Shown here: one piece after another, positions 55,669-63,411 of the stretch | Layout: each line of letters opens with the position of its first letter | How positions within the stretch are numbered: position 1 is the first letter of the stretch | Origin: Sphingomonadaceae bacterium 3R27C6 | GTDB taxonomy: Bacteria; Pseudomonadota; Alphaproteobacteria; Sphingomonadales; Sphingomonadaceae | Direction: 5' to 3' | Assembly: GCA_005503215.1 (NCBI GenBank) | Contig: SCNS01000006.1 | Coordinates: forward strand, 124,001 to 188,000 | Length of the DNA stretch: 64,000 nucleotides | Made by a program: the position numbers and the translations under genes | The notes under the pieces: model-generated | What the model was told of the DNA's origin: nothing | The model's input: only the letters and a program-made list of their open reading frames with translations | Databases searched by the model: none

Positions 55669-57597
55669 ATGATCTTGCTTGCTACCCGCTTCATGATGGC
55701 CGCCCTCCTGTTGAGCGGCACTGCAACGCCGGCGTTGCCGCAAACGGCGCCGACCGCGGCAAGCGATATTCCCTCCGGGTTCAAGCCCGATGAGGCGCGC
55801 AAGAATTATGAGATGCGCACGGTCAAGATTCCGATGCGCGACGGGGTCAGGCTCAACACGCTCGTCGTCGTCCCGCGCGGCACGCAGCACGCGCCGATCA
55901 TCTTCTCGCGGACGCCCTACGGAGCCGCGAAGGCGCTGGGCGGAGATTCCTCGAACGACTATCGCTCGAGCCTTCCGGCGTCCTTTGCCGCCCTGGCCGA
56001 GGCGGGCTACATCATCGTCGTGCAGGATGTTCGCGGGCGATATGGTTCGGAGGGCGACTATGTGGTTGCGCGGCCATTGGCCGGGGCGCTCAACCCGACC
56101 GGTGTCGACCATTCGACGGATGCGTGGGACAGTATCGACTGGCTTGTAAAGAATGTCGCCGAGACGAATGGTCGGGTCGGTACGATCGGCGTCAGCTATG
56201 GCGGCTTCACGACGCTCATGAGCCTCGTCGATCCGCATCCCGCCCTGAAGGCGGCCGTTCCCATCAATCCGCTCGTTGACGGCTGGATGGGCGACGACTG
56301 GTTTCACAATGGCGCGTTCCGACAAGGCTATCTTGACTGGATCTACGCGATGAGCGCCGACAAATCGTCGCGCTACACACTCGAGCTCAGTCGTCACGAC
56401 ACCTATGAAAGCTGGCTTGAAGCCGGATCGACAGGCGAAATGGCATCACGCTGGGGAATGGACAGGTTTCCCATGTTCCAGAAACTCGTCGCGCACCAGG
56501 CCTATGACGATTATTGGCAGCAGCAGGCGCTCGACCGCATCCTGGCCAAGCAGCCGCTCAAGGTGTCTACGCTCCACGTCCACAGCCTTTGGGACCAGGA
56601 AGATATTTACGGCGCTCCGGCCGCCTACCAGGCAATGGAGGCGCGGGACCGGGAGAACAACGGCAATTATCTCGTTATCGGACCTTGGCGCCATGGACAG
56701 AGCGTCGCGGCGGACGGATCGAAACTCGGTGCCTTGGATTTCGACGGCAATAGCTCGGCGTGGTTCCGCAGGAAGATTTTGATTCCGTTCTTGGATCAGC
56801 ATCTCAAGGACGACGGCCAGCCCGCAGCCATCGCGCCGGTCACGGCCTTCGAGACGGGAGCAAATGCGTGGCAGAAATATGAGCGTTGGCCGATGTCGTG
56901 CCCGGGCGATTGTGCCACCAACCCCAGACCGATCTATCTCTCGGCGAAAGGTGAAATGGGCTGGGAGCCCCCTGTCGGCGCGGGAGGCTTTGCAGAATAT
57001 ATATCCGACCCCGCACGGCCGGTGACCTATCGCCAGCGCCCGCTTCTCACGACCTATGACCGGTTGTCAACCTGGGGGCAGTGGTTGGTCGATGATCAGC
57101 GTTTCGCCGAAGCCCGGCCCGACGTGGTGACCTTCGTCAGCGATGTGCTGAGCGAGGACTTGCGGCTCGCAGGCGATCCGGTCGCGCGTTTCTTCGCTTC
57201 GACCAGCGGTACGGACAGCGACTGGGTCGTCAAACTCATCGACGTCTATCCCGACGTCTATCCGGCAGACCCGGCGATGGCGGGGTATGAGCTGCCAGTA
57301 TCAATGGATATCTTCCGCGGGCGCTATCGCAAGAGTCTTTCCAAGGCGACGCCGCTCGCCGCAAATGAGGTTCTGCCATATGAGATCAAATTGCCTCCGG
57401 TGAGCCACAAGTTTCTGAAGGGTCATCGGGTGATGGTCCAAATCCAATCGAGTTGGTTCCCGCTGTATGACCGGAACCCGCAGGCTTTCGTGCCCAACAT
57501 CTTTCTTGCGAAGAAGGCAGACTATCGCAAGGCAGTCCAGCGGATTTACACTTCACCACAATATCCTAGCAGGATAGATCTTCCCGTGATCCCGTAG
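55669..57597 (+). CDS. CocE/NonD-family hydrolase
   Basis: This protein of about 642 aa has a signal peptide (RFMMAALLLSGTATPALPQ) and the X-Pro dipeptidyl-peptidase/CocE fold: MRDGVRLNTLVVVP, RTPYG, VVQDVRGRYGSEGD, IGVSYGGF (nucleophile S about 176), a PWRHGQS loop and a jelly-roll C-terminus. Members hydrolyse esters, amides or peptides with bulky acyl groups, including cephalosporin acylases and cocaine esterase. The ATG at 55669 has AGGGGA abutting it; a TTG six bases further would have better spacing. It is the last gene of the plus-strand series. It could remove the acyl tail of the imported compound. Confidence 0.9.
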   Translation: MILLATRFMMAALLLSGTATPALPQTAPTAASDIPSGFKPDEARKNYEMRTVKIPMRDGVRLNTLVVVPRGTQHAPIIFSRTPYGAAKALGGDSSNDYRSSLPASFAALAEAGYIIVVQDVRGRYGSEGDYVVARPLAGALNPTGVDHSTDAWDSIDWLVKNVAETNGRVGTIGVSYGGFTTLMSLVDPHPALKAAVPINPLVDGWMGDDWFHNGAFRQGYLDWIYAMSADKSSRYTLELSRHDTYESWLEAGSTGEMASRWGMDRFPMFQKLVAHQAYDDYWQQQALDRILAKQPLKVSTLHVHSLWDQEDIYGAPAAYQAMEARDRENNGNYLVIGPWRHGQSVAADGSKLGALDFDGNSSAWFRRKILIPFLDQHLKDDGQPAAIAPVTAFETGANAWQKYERWPMSCPGDCATNPRPIYLSAKGEMGWEPPVGAGGFAEYISDPARPVTYRQRPLLTTYDRLSTWGQWLVDDQRFAEARPDVVTFVSDVLSEDLRLAGDPVARFFASTSGTDSDWVVKLIDVYPDVYPADPAMAGYELPVSMDIFRGRYRKSLSKATPLAANEVLPYEIKLPPVSHKFLKGHRVMVQIQSSWFPLYDRNPQAFVPNIFLAKKADYRKAVQRIYTSPQYPSRIDLPVIP

Positions 57598-57885
57598 CTG
57601 CCTCTCTTGTCGTCGAGGTTTCTAAGGTCGAGGGCGTGTCGCCCGGCAGTACCGCTCTGATGCACGAAATAGCCGTCTCAAGGGGAAACTAATCTTGTGC
57701 TTCCGGGCGTCTCCGTTCTCGGCAGAATTGGCTCTTCAGAGGACGTTCGATGCCAACTAGAAGGACAACTTCCACTGAAGCCGCCAAACTGCTCCCTAAT
57801 GTCGGATAAAGAATGAAACTCGGGCAGCTTGTTTTTTGCCAGAGACACTTGTTAAGCAGCCGCGCATCGCCATAGCAGGGCGGCT

Positions 57886-58350
57886 ATGACTTTACCTGCG
57901 ACTCATAAGGCAAGCCGCATCATATTGGCCACTCCGCGTGCGATTTTTCGTGCGTTGCTCGACCCGGAGACGGTTCCAGCGTGGCGAGCGCAAAGGGGAA
58001 TGATTACGCGGGTCGAGCACTTCAACCCGCGTCCTGGAGGAGCCTATCGCCTTGTTCTCGAATACTCTTTGGATAACCCCGGAAAGGGTAAGTCCGGTTC
58101 CAATACCTACATCGTCGATGGCAAATTCGTCGAGATTCTTCCTGACGAACGGATCATCGAAGCCGTGCGCTTCGAAACCGAAGATTCCCGGTTTCAAGGC
58201 GTGGTGACTGTCACGACAACGCTGGAGCCGGTGAAAGACGGCACGAAGGTGACCTTGAGGGCACAGGATGTTCCATTCGAAATTAACGAGACGGATCTCC
58301 GCGAGGGCATGGATGCGACCCTCAAAAGTCTCGCCAACATCGTTGAGTGA
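57886..58350 (+). CDS. SRPBCC/AHSA1-like START-fold protein
   Basis: This 154-aa protein has the AHSA1/SRPBCC pattern: an N-terminal strand-helix with ATPRAIFRALLDPETVPAWRAQRGMITRVEHFNPRPGGAYRLVLEY, then a beta-sheet and a C-terminal helix ending in MDATLKSLANIV. These proteins bind lipids or hydrophobic ligands, or act as polyketide cyclase-like enzymes; no function can be given. AGGG lies before the ATG. It stands alone, 288 bp after the CocE gene and before the conjugation remnant, and could be an unrelated island gene. Confidence 0.85.
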   Translation: MTLPATHKASRIILATPRAIFRALLDPETVPAWRAQRGMITRVEHFNPRPGGAYRLVLEYSLDNPGKGKSGSNTYIVDGKFVEILPDERIIEAVRFETEDSRFQGVVTVTTTLEPVKDGTKVTLRAQDVPFEINETDLREGMDATLKSLANIVE

Positions 58351-58368
58351 GCAGCTGACGGAAAAAGA

Positions 58369-58396
58369 CACCCGCCCGGTAGAGACCGGACGGGTG
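58369..58396. terminator. Probable terminator or bidirectional hairpin after the SRPBCC gene
   Basis: Twelve-base arms with one mismatch (CACCCG...CCGGT and ACCGG...CGGGTG) flank AGAG. It lies 18 bp after the SRPBCC stop and between convergent genes. No strong T-tract follows in either direction, so efficiency is doubtful. Confidence 0.45.
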
Positions 58397-58565
58397 CCGA
58401 GATGAGAATCCCCGCCCTCGTTATTGAGGGAGAGTTCCTCTGGGTCGCGTCGCTGCATTAGGCGCGTGGTTTGATTCGCAATTGTATGGAAACGCCAAAA
58501 AGCAGATTTGCGCCCAGATCGTTCGTTAACAGAACATACGGAACAGTCCGAACTTTGCCATCAAT

Positions 58566-59216
58566 TCACTTCGCAGGTCGCCGCGCGTTGACCGCGAACT
58601 CGCTCAATTCGAGCTTCTGACCGACCTGTTCGACGATGACCGGTGCGACGGTAAGGCCCAGCCGGTCCTTCACCCGCTCCTCGAGAATGAACAGCGGCCG
58701 CCCGACTTTCTCCCCGAGCGCAATCGGGTCAGCGCGCGCCTTCTCTCCGCCGGCCAGCAATATCCAGTCGACCTGCCGAGCTTTAGCCAGTGCCCACCCA
58801 AGATCGCGCGGATGGACCACCACCAAACGCTGCGGCAGCGACACATAGGCTAGGGGGTTGAAGGTGTAGCCTTTGGGATAGAGAAGTTTTCCGTCGGGGA
58901 GGCGGATTTCGAAATCGAGCGTGTGGAACGGAACGACCGTTCGCTTCCGGTCGGTACGCGCGGCCGCGAGCACGGCTGATTGCATCGAACTCCACCCCTC
59001 GCGCGGTCCGAACCGGTCCGCGATATTCGGGGGCTGTTGTGCCACGCGCGCTTCGATCTCGGAGAGGGCATCCGGCTCCGCGATCGGCCAAGTCCGCCCG
59101 ATCGTCGCCGTCTGTCCGTGGGCGGCCGCGGCGAGGACAATCGATCCGAGGACGAGCAGAATCGAGGTTCCGAACTGCCAGGCGGCAATGCGGACGCGGC
59201 TCGGATCATGCGCCAC
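58566..59216 (-). CDS. traW: TraW, F-type conjugative transfer protein
   Basis: This 216-aa protein has a signal peptide (AAWQFGTSILLVLGSIVLAAAAHGQ) and the TraW pattern: TIGRTWPIAEPDALSEIEARVAQ after the signal, VVVHPRD and WILLAGGEKARADPIALGEKVGRPLFILEERVKDRLGL. TraW is periplasmic and needed for pilus assembly with TraU and TrbC. Its ATG overlaps the end of the preceding 79-aa gene by 11 bp. TraU and the rest of the F-type set should follow, but the next gene on this strand is missing and other DNA follows within about 220 bp. Confidence 0.9.
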   Translation of the reverse strand: MAHDPSRVRIAAWQFGTSILLVLGSIVLAAAAHGQTATIGRTWPIAEPDALSEIEARVAQQPPNIADRFGPREGWSSMQSAVLAAARTDRKRTVVPFHTLDFEIRLPDGKLLYPKGYTFNPLAYVSLPQRLVVVHPRDLGWALAKARQVDWILLAGGEKARADPIALGEKVGRPLFILEERVKDRLGLTVAPVIVEQVGQKLELSEFAVNARRPAK

Positions 59217-59445
59217 GGCGACGACGCCTCAACCTGTCCCGGGGGTCCGCTCCGCTTTCGCCTACGAGCGCTGCAACGAACGAACCGAACGACAGGAGTC
59301 CCAGCAGGATGGCAATCGGCCGCGGCGAAGCCGCGCCATCGGGCGACAGGAGCAGGATCACGGCCAGCAACTGCCCGAACAGCATTCCCGCAACGGCAAG
59401 CCGGAGGGCGCCCGGCGATGGCGCAGCGGAGAACAGGCCCCTCAT
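59206..59445 (-). CDS. Small membrane protein of the conjugation operon
   Basis: This 79-aa protein has two hydrophobic segments (about residues 12-30 and 38-55) and an arginine-rich C-terminus. I do not recognise it by family. The ATG at 59445 overlaps the stop of the 110-aa gene (ATGA) and its end overlaps traW. In the F system this place holds trbI and traF-peptidase genes; this protein is too small for either. It may be a local accessory to the pilus assembly complex. Confidence 0.6.
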   Translation of the reverse strand: MRGLFSAAPSPGALRLAVAGMLFGQLLAVILLLSPDGAASPRPIAILLGLLSFGSFVAALVGESGADPRDRLRRRRRGA

Positions 59446-59774
59446 CGTGCCTGCCGCCGACCGCGCCAACGGATCATCAGCTGGCTCGTCACGCTCGACA
59501 GCCAGATGAGCAGCAGCCCGCTCGCGAAGCAGGCCACGCCGACGGTGAGCGCTGCCCGGACAACCATCTTGGTCGGCAGGCTGACCAGAAGGCCGGCGAT
59601 CAGGACCAGGCCCGCCATCATCACCGTCTCGATCGCCACCAGCCGGAAACGCCAATAATAGGCCCGCCGCTCGGCTTCCGCCGCAACGGCCGCTTCGAAC
59701 CGCGCTCGGTCGCCGGGCAGCATGGTGTCGAGATCGAGCTTGAGCTGCTCGCGGGTCGAGATGCGGCGCGTCAC
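59442..59774 (-). CDS. Hypothetical membrane protein of the conjugation operon
   Basis: This 110-aa protein has a charged N-terminus (MTRRISTREQLKLDLDTMLPGDRARFEAAVAAEAERRAYYWRFRL, likely helical) and two membrane helices (about residues 48-65 and 75-95). It starts with GTG at 59774, overlapping the traC stop (GTGA). The topology of long cytoplasmic helix plus two TM segments recalls TrbI-like proteins only loosely. I cannot name it. Co-translation with traC makes it a real component. Confidence 0.65.
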   Translation of the reverse strand: MTRRISTREQLKLDLDTMLPGDRARFEAAVAAEAERRAYYWRFRLVAIETVMMAGLVLIAGLLVSLPTKMVVRAALTVGVACFASGLLLIWLSSVTSQLMIRWRGRRQAR

Positions 59775-62305
59775 GACACGGCCTCGCCGATAGGGGCAGG
59801 CGACCAGCGTTCGCCGAGAATTTCCCGGGGATCGACGCCCGCCAGCTCGCAGACGGCTTCGAGCGGTGAGCTCCCGGCGCGGATCAGGGATTCGAAGGCC
59901 GCGACCTCGCCCGGTGCGCTGGTGTTGATCCAGTAGCTGAAGGGATCGACGACAAGCCGCGCCACGCCCAGCCCGAGCGGGGAATCGATGAACACCTCGC
60001 TGTAGTTGGGCTTGTTGTTGCGGACAGATTTCAGAAGCTCGAGAACGAACCCCGAATAGTCGAGAATCTTGTTCTCGACCGCCCGGTCATAGGTCGATCC
60101 CTGGAGCAGGAAGCGCGTCGCGGCATTCTCGAGGATGACCTGTCCGGTGCCGCCGAACAGGGAGAGGTCGTTCATGCTCTGGAGCACGATGCCGAAGCTG
60201 CCCTGATATTTGCGCGCGCGCCGATAGCCCTGGGCGAAAGCCTCGGCGAGCCGCGAGAGGTCCTGCCCGTCGCTCTTGGTCATGAACTGCGCCGCCTCGT
60301 CGCATAGGACGAAACGGGGCCGGTCGCGGGCGGACAGATAGAGTTCCTGCGTGACCGCGTTGACGACGACCATCACAATCACATTGAAAAGGTCGGGCAT
60401 CGCCTTCAGCCGCTCGAGTTCGAGCACGACAAATTCGTCGGCCGAGATGTCGAAGGTCGACGGTCCGTTGAAGAAATGCCCGTATGCCCCGTCCGACCCG
60501 AAATCGCGCAGGTTGAACGCGAGTTCGCGCGCGATGGGCTGTAGGTGCTCGACGCGGTCGAGGTCACGCGCCGCATAATGCGGGTAGGCGCCGAGCCAGG
60601 CGCGGACGGAGTCGATGCCCTCGTCGGCATGGCCTTCGTCGATGGTCCATTGAACAGCCGATTTCAGAAGGTTCCATTCCGATGTTGAGACACCCTTGCG
60701 TGTCGCCGCATTGGCCATCTCGGCGACGATCGCGACCGCCATCGCGATCGCCGACTGCTTGTCCTCGCCGTCCACCGCCAGACCGAGATCGAACGGATTC
60801 AAAACCAACTTCTCTTCGCCGATATCGATGTAGCGCCCCGAGCAGAGCGTGCAGAGCTTGCGGTACGACCCGCCGATATCGATGATGCGGATCAGCGCGT
60901 TCTGCGCATAATATTGTCGGCAGAGGTCGTTGAGCAGGAAGCTCTTGCCAGCGCCGCTCTCGGCGGCGACCACGAAATTATAATTGTTGATGCGCGGATC
61001 GAAGAGGTCGAGCGTGATGAGCTGGCCCTTGCGTCCGGCGTAGAGAAGGGCAGGGCGGCCGCCGCCCCGGAAATCGGTCTGGATCGGCGCCATGAGTGCG
61101 GTCGCCTTCACGGGCATCTTGAAATCGCGCTCGAGCATCTTGATCGTGCGGCGCTCGGGATAGAGGCCGAACGGCAGGCTCGCGGTGAGCAGGATCGGGT
61201 TGAGGTAGGATTCCTCCTGGACCATCCATGGCAGCGGTTCGCTCTCCCAGAGCCGCTTGGCACGCGCCGCCATTTTGCGCGCCTGGTGGCTGTCGCGGCC
61301 GAACACCCAGACGGTCGGCAAGACCGTCACGAAGCGGCTGTTGCCGGCCTCATCGAGCACCCAGCCGATCTCCTCGATCTGCTTGCCGACCTCGACCGCG
61401 AAGCTTCCCGCGGCCTTCTGCGCCGACAATATCTGTGCGCGCTTGTGGATCTCGAACTGCGAATGATCGAAGAGGACATTCAGGCAATAGAGGAAGGGTC
61501 CGCCGATCTGGTCGCTGTCCTCGGCGCTGCCGCGCATGCCGCCCATCAGGCGGTTGGCGCGCTCGGCCGTGACACGGCGCGCCGGCGCCTTCGGTGTCAG
61601 GCAGCGCGCCACCTGGTTACCAAGGAAGACCTCGGGACCATCGAAAGCGAGGTCGGGACCAGCGTTGATGATCTGCCGGCGAAGCGGCGGCGCCGACCGA
61701 CCGGCGGCGCTGCTTGCGAACACGCCGGGCGCATCGTCGAAGACGCCGTTGAAGATGCGCCGATAGAAGGACACCATCTCGTGCGGCTCGACGCGCCGGA
61801 TGCCGAGCTTGGCAAGCTGCTCCTCGATCTGGCGGCGAAGGTCGCTGTGCATCGGCTGGCGGGTCTTCACGGCGAGGAAGGTCCGGAAGTCGCGGATCGG
61901 AATGCCGTGTAGCGCGGCCAAGCCATTGCGTCCTTCGTTGAGATAGGCGTGCGTCCGCCGCGCCGACGCCTGGATCAACGGATCGGGACGGGTCTTGAGG
62001 TCGAGATATTGGTCGAGCGCCGGAGCGATGAGGGGATCGGCGAAGCTGATAAGCTGGAGAACGCTGTTCTCCGGGAACTGGATGTTGAACAGGCCGAGAA
62101 GCGCTTGGTGGACATGGGCGAACATATAGGCCGCGGGCGTCAGCTCCCACGCATAGCCCCAGCCATCGTCGATGCAGAGAAAAGCTTCCTCCTCCTCGAC
62201 CCAGGTAACCAGCGGCAGGAAATCCGAATAACGGTCGCGTGCGACGCTGCGATGGAGATCGGAATGGGTGAGTCCGCCGCCGGTTCGTGTTCCGGGCGCC
62301 TTCAC
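59771..62305 (-). CDS. traC: TraC, F-type T4SS ATPase
   Basis: This 844-aa protein is TraC/VirB4-like. Walker A is AAESGAGKSFLLND (about 447) and the Walker B-like motif is FVLCDEAAQF (about 665). The TraC N-terminal region (DRYSDFLPLVTWVEEEEAFLCIDDGWGYAWELTP) and the C-terminal RaaQ-like segment FGIVLQSMNDLSLFGG are as in sphingomonad F-type systems. It powers pilus assembly and DNA transfer from the inner membrane. The start is GTG at 62305, overlapping the traV stop by GTGA; this avoids a long unsupported N-terminal extension. Confidence 0.95.
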   Translation of the reverse strand: MKAPGTRTGGGLTHSDLHRSVARDRYSDFLPLVTWVEEEEAFLCIDDGWGYAWELTPAAYMFAHVHQALLGLFNIQFPENSVLQLISFADPLIAPALDQYLDLKTRPDPLIQASARRTHAYLNEGRNGLAALHGIPIRDFRTFLAVKTRQPMHSDLRRQIEEQLAKLGIRRVEPHEMVSFYRRIFNGVFDDAPGVFASSAAGRSAPPLRRQIINAGPDLAFDGPEVFLGNQVARCLTPKAPARRVTAERANRLMGGMRGSAEDSDQIGGPFLYCLNVLFDHSQFEIHKRAQILSAQKAAGSFAVEVGKQIEEIGWVLDEAGNSRFVTVLPTVWVFGRDSHQARKMAARAKRLWESEPLPWMVQEESYLNPILLTASLPFGLYPERRTIKMLERDFKMPVKATALMAPIQTDFRGGGRPALLYAGRKGQLITLDLFDPRINNYNFVVAAESGAGKSFLLNDLCRQYYAQNALIRIIDIGGSYRKLCTLCSGRYIDIGEEKLVLNPFDLGLAVDGEDKQSAIAMAVAIVAEMANAATRKGVSTSEWNLLKSAVQWTIDEGHADEGIDSVRAWLGAYPHYAARDLDRVEHLQPIARELAFNLRDFGSDGAYGHFFNGPSTFDISADEFVVLELERLKAMPDLFNVIVMVVVNAVTQELYLSARDRPRFVLCDEAAQFMTKSDGQDLSRLAEAFAQGYRRARKYQGSFGIVLQSMNDLSLFGGTGQVILENAATRFLLQGSTYDRAVENKILDYSGFVLELLKSVRNNKPNYSEVFIDSPLGLGVARLVVDPFSYWINTSAPGEVAAFESLIRAGSSPLEAVCELAGVDPREILGERWSPAPIGEAVS

Positions 62306-62910
62306 GGATGCGGCTCCGCGGAGGGGCCCGGCTCGATTCCCGGAATCTCCCGGACCTGTTCCAGCACCGGCACACGCGATGCGGGCGACACCGGCGGTAT
62401 CAGATAGCCGCCGACCACCCAAGAGGGCGTATCGAGCACCGAATAGACGAACCGCGGCATATAGAGCCGATCGGGCCGGTTGCGGTCGGCATAGGGCAGG
62501 ATCAGCGTGCGGACGGCTTGCGCGGGCCGCAGAATCGGAGTCTCTGGTGCTTCGATCAGTCCCTGAAGCTCGCGATAGACGCTGTCGCGATAGGTGCCGA
62601 AGGCATCAGCGGAAACATTTCTCCCGCGCTTTGCCGCGGACGGGGGCTTCTGATCGCGCTGCCGGAGCAGCTTCTTGTCATTCGTCACTGCGGGATCGGA
62701 ACGCGAAATCACGCCCTGGGCCGCATCCTCATAGGCTTTCTCGGGATGGACGCACTGGCCGTGATCGTCATTCTTGCAGCTGAACTTCTCACTGTAGGGC
62801 GACATGGCTGAGCCAAGTGACGCACAGCCCGAGAGCAGCAAGGAGCTGACGCATACCGCTGCGGCACCTCCCTTGCGAAAGGTGGGAATACGTCGAAAGC
62901 CAAGAATCAT
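62302..62910 (-). CDS. traV: TraV, F-type T4SS outer-membrane lipoprotein
   Basis: This 202-aa lipoprotein has a lipobox LLSGC (cysteine about residue 29) and the TraV-type segment CASLGSAMSPYSEKFSCKNDDHGQCVHPEKAYEDA. With TraK and TraB it forms the outer-membrane core complex of the F-type secretion channel. The ATG at 62910 has GGAGG six to seven bases upstream, and an upstream start at 63081 is discarded. Usually traB lies directly upstream; here about 500 bp of non-coding DNA does, so traV is the first gene of the surviving fragment. Confidence 0.9.
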   Translation of the reverse strand: MILGFRRIPTFRKGGAAAVCVSSLLLSGCASLGSAMSPYSEKFSCKNDDHGQCVHPEKAYEDAAQGVISRSDPAVTNDKKLLRQRDQKPPSAAKRGRNVSADAFGTYRDSVYRELQGLIEAPETPILRPAQAVRTLILPYADRNRPDRLYMPRFVYSVLDTPSWVVGGYLIPPVSPASRVPVLEQVREIPGIEPGPSAEPHP

Positions 62911-63411
62911 TGTTTTCCTCCGCGCCAGCCATGCAAGGCCGAAAATGCCTGCGCGAGGCGCAGGGAAATGGCGTTGGTGCCGCTTTCGATCCCGAGAGCT
63001 GCGATATGGGGATGGCGCTGATGCCGGTGCCCGGACAAGGCGTGGGGCACGAACTTGCCGCTTGGAGGCACGCGCTTGCATGCAAATTTGGGCCGTCGAT
63101 CAGTCGACGATCAGCTCAATGAAATATCGTCTGTTCGCACTTGCAGCATGAACCGACGATGCCCATATCACCGGTGCCTTTCAGGCATCCTCTCCCAAAA
63201 CTTCAGAGGGCCAGCGCAAGCTGGCCCTTCTTTTATGGAGTATCAGGTGCTGCGCATAGCCGGGGTTGTCGGACCCAAGAACGCTCGCATCGCATCCGGC
63301 AGAAGATATTCGAAGGAGCCAACGCTTTAGCGACGTAGTCAGTCGATTGTCCTGCTTGGGCTTCGGACAGCGTTCAGCGATTTTCCAGAAGTATGGATTG
63401 GCCCGGGAACG
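62911..63411. other. Gap between traV and the methyltransferase, with regulatory-looking structures
   Basis: No gene is recognised in 501 bp. It contains a short palindrome (TTGCATGCAA at 63076-63085), a 6-bp stem (63094-63099 with 63104-63109), and the plus-strand terminator at 63207-63236. The promoter for traV should be here. A small RNA ending at that terminator is possible. Confidence 0.45.
63207..63236 (+). terminator. Rho-independent terminator (plus strand) with no upstream gene
   Basis: Nine-base perfect arms (63207-63215 and 63220-63228) with loop GCAA, followed by TCTTTTAT, form a textbook terminator for plus-strand transcription. The only plus-strand DNA upstream lacks a recognisable coding gene, so it may end a small RNA or leader made opposite to the tra operon. 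Confidence 0.65.

Noticed and set aside
60914..61912. Plus-strand frame opposite traC
   Set aside because: It lies wholly within the traC coding sequence and lacks any family feature.
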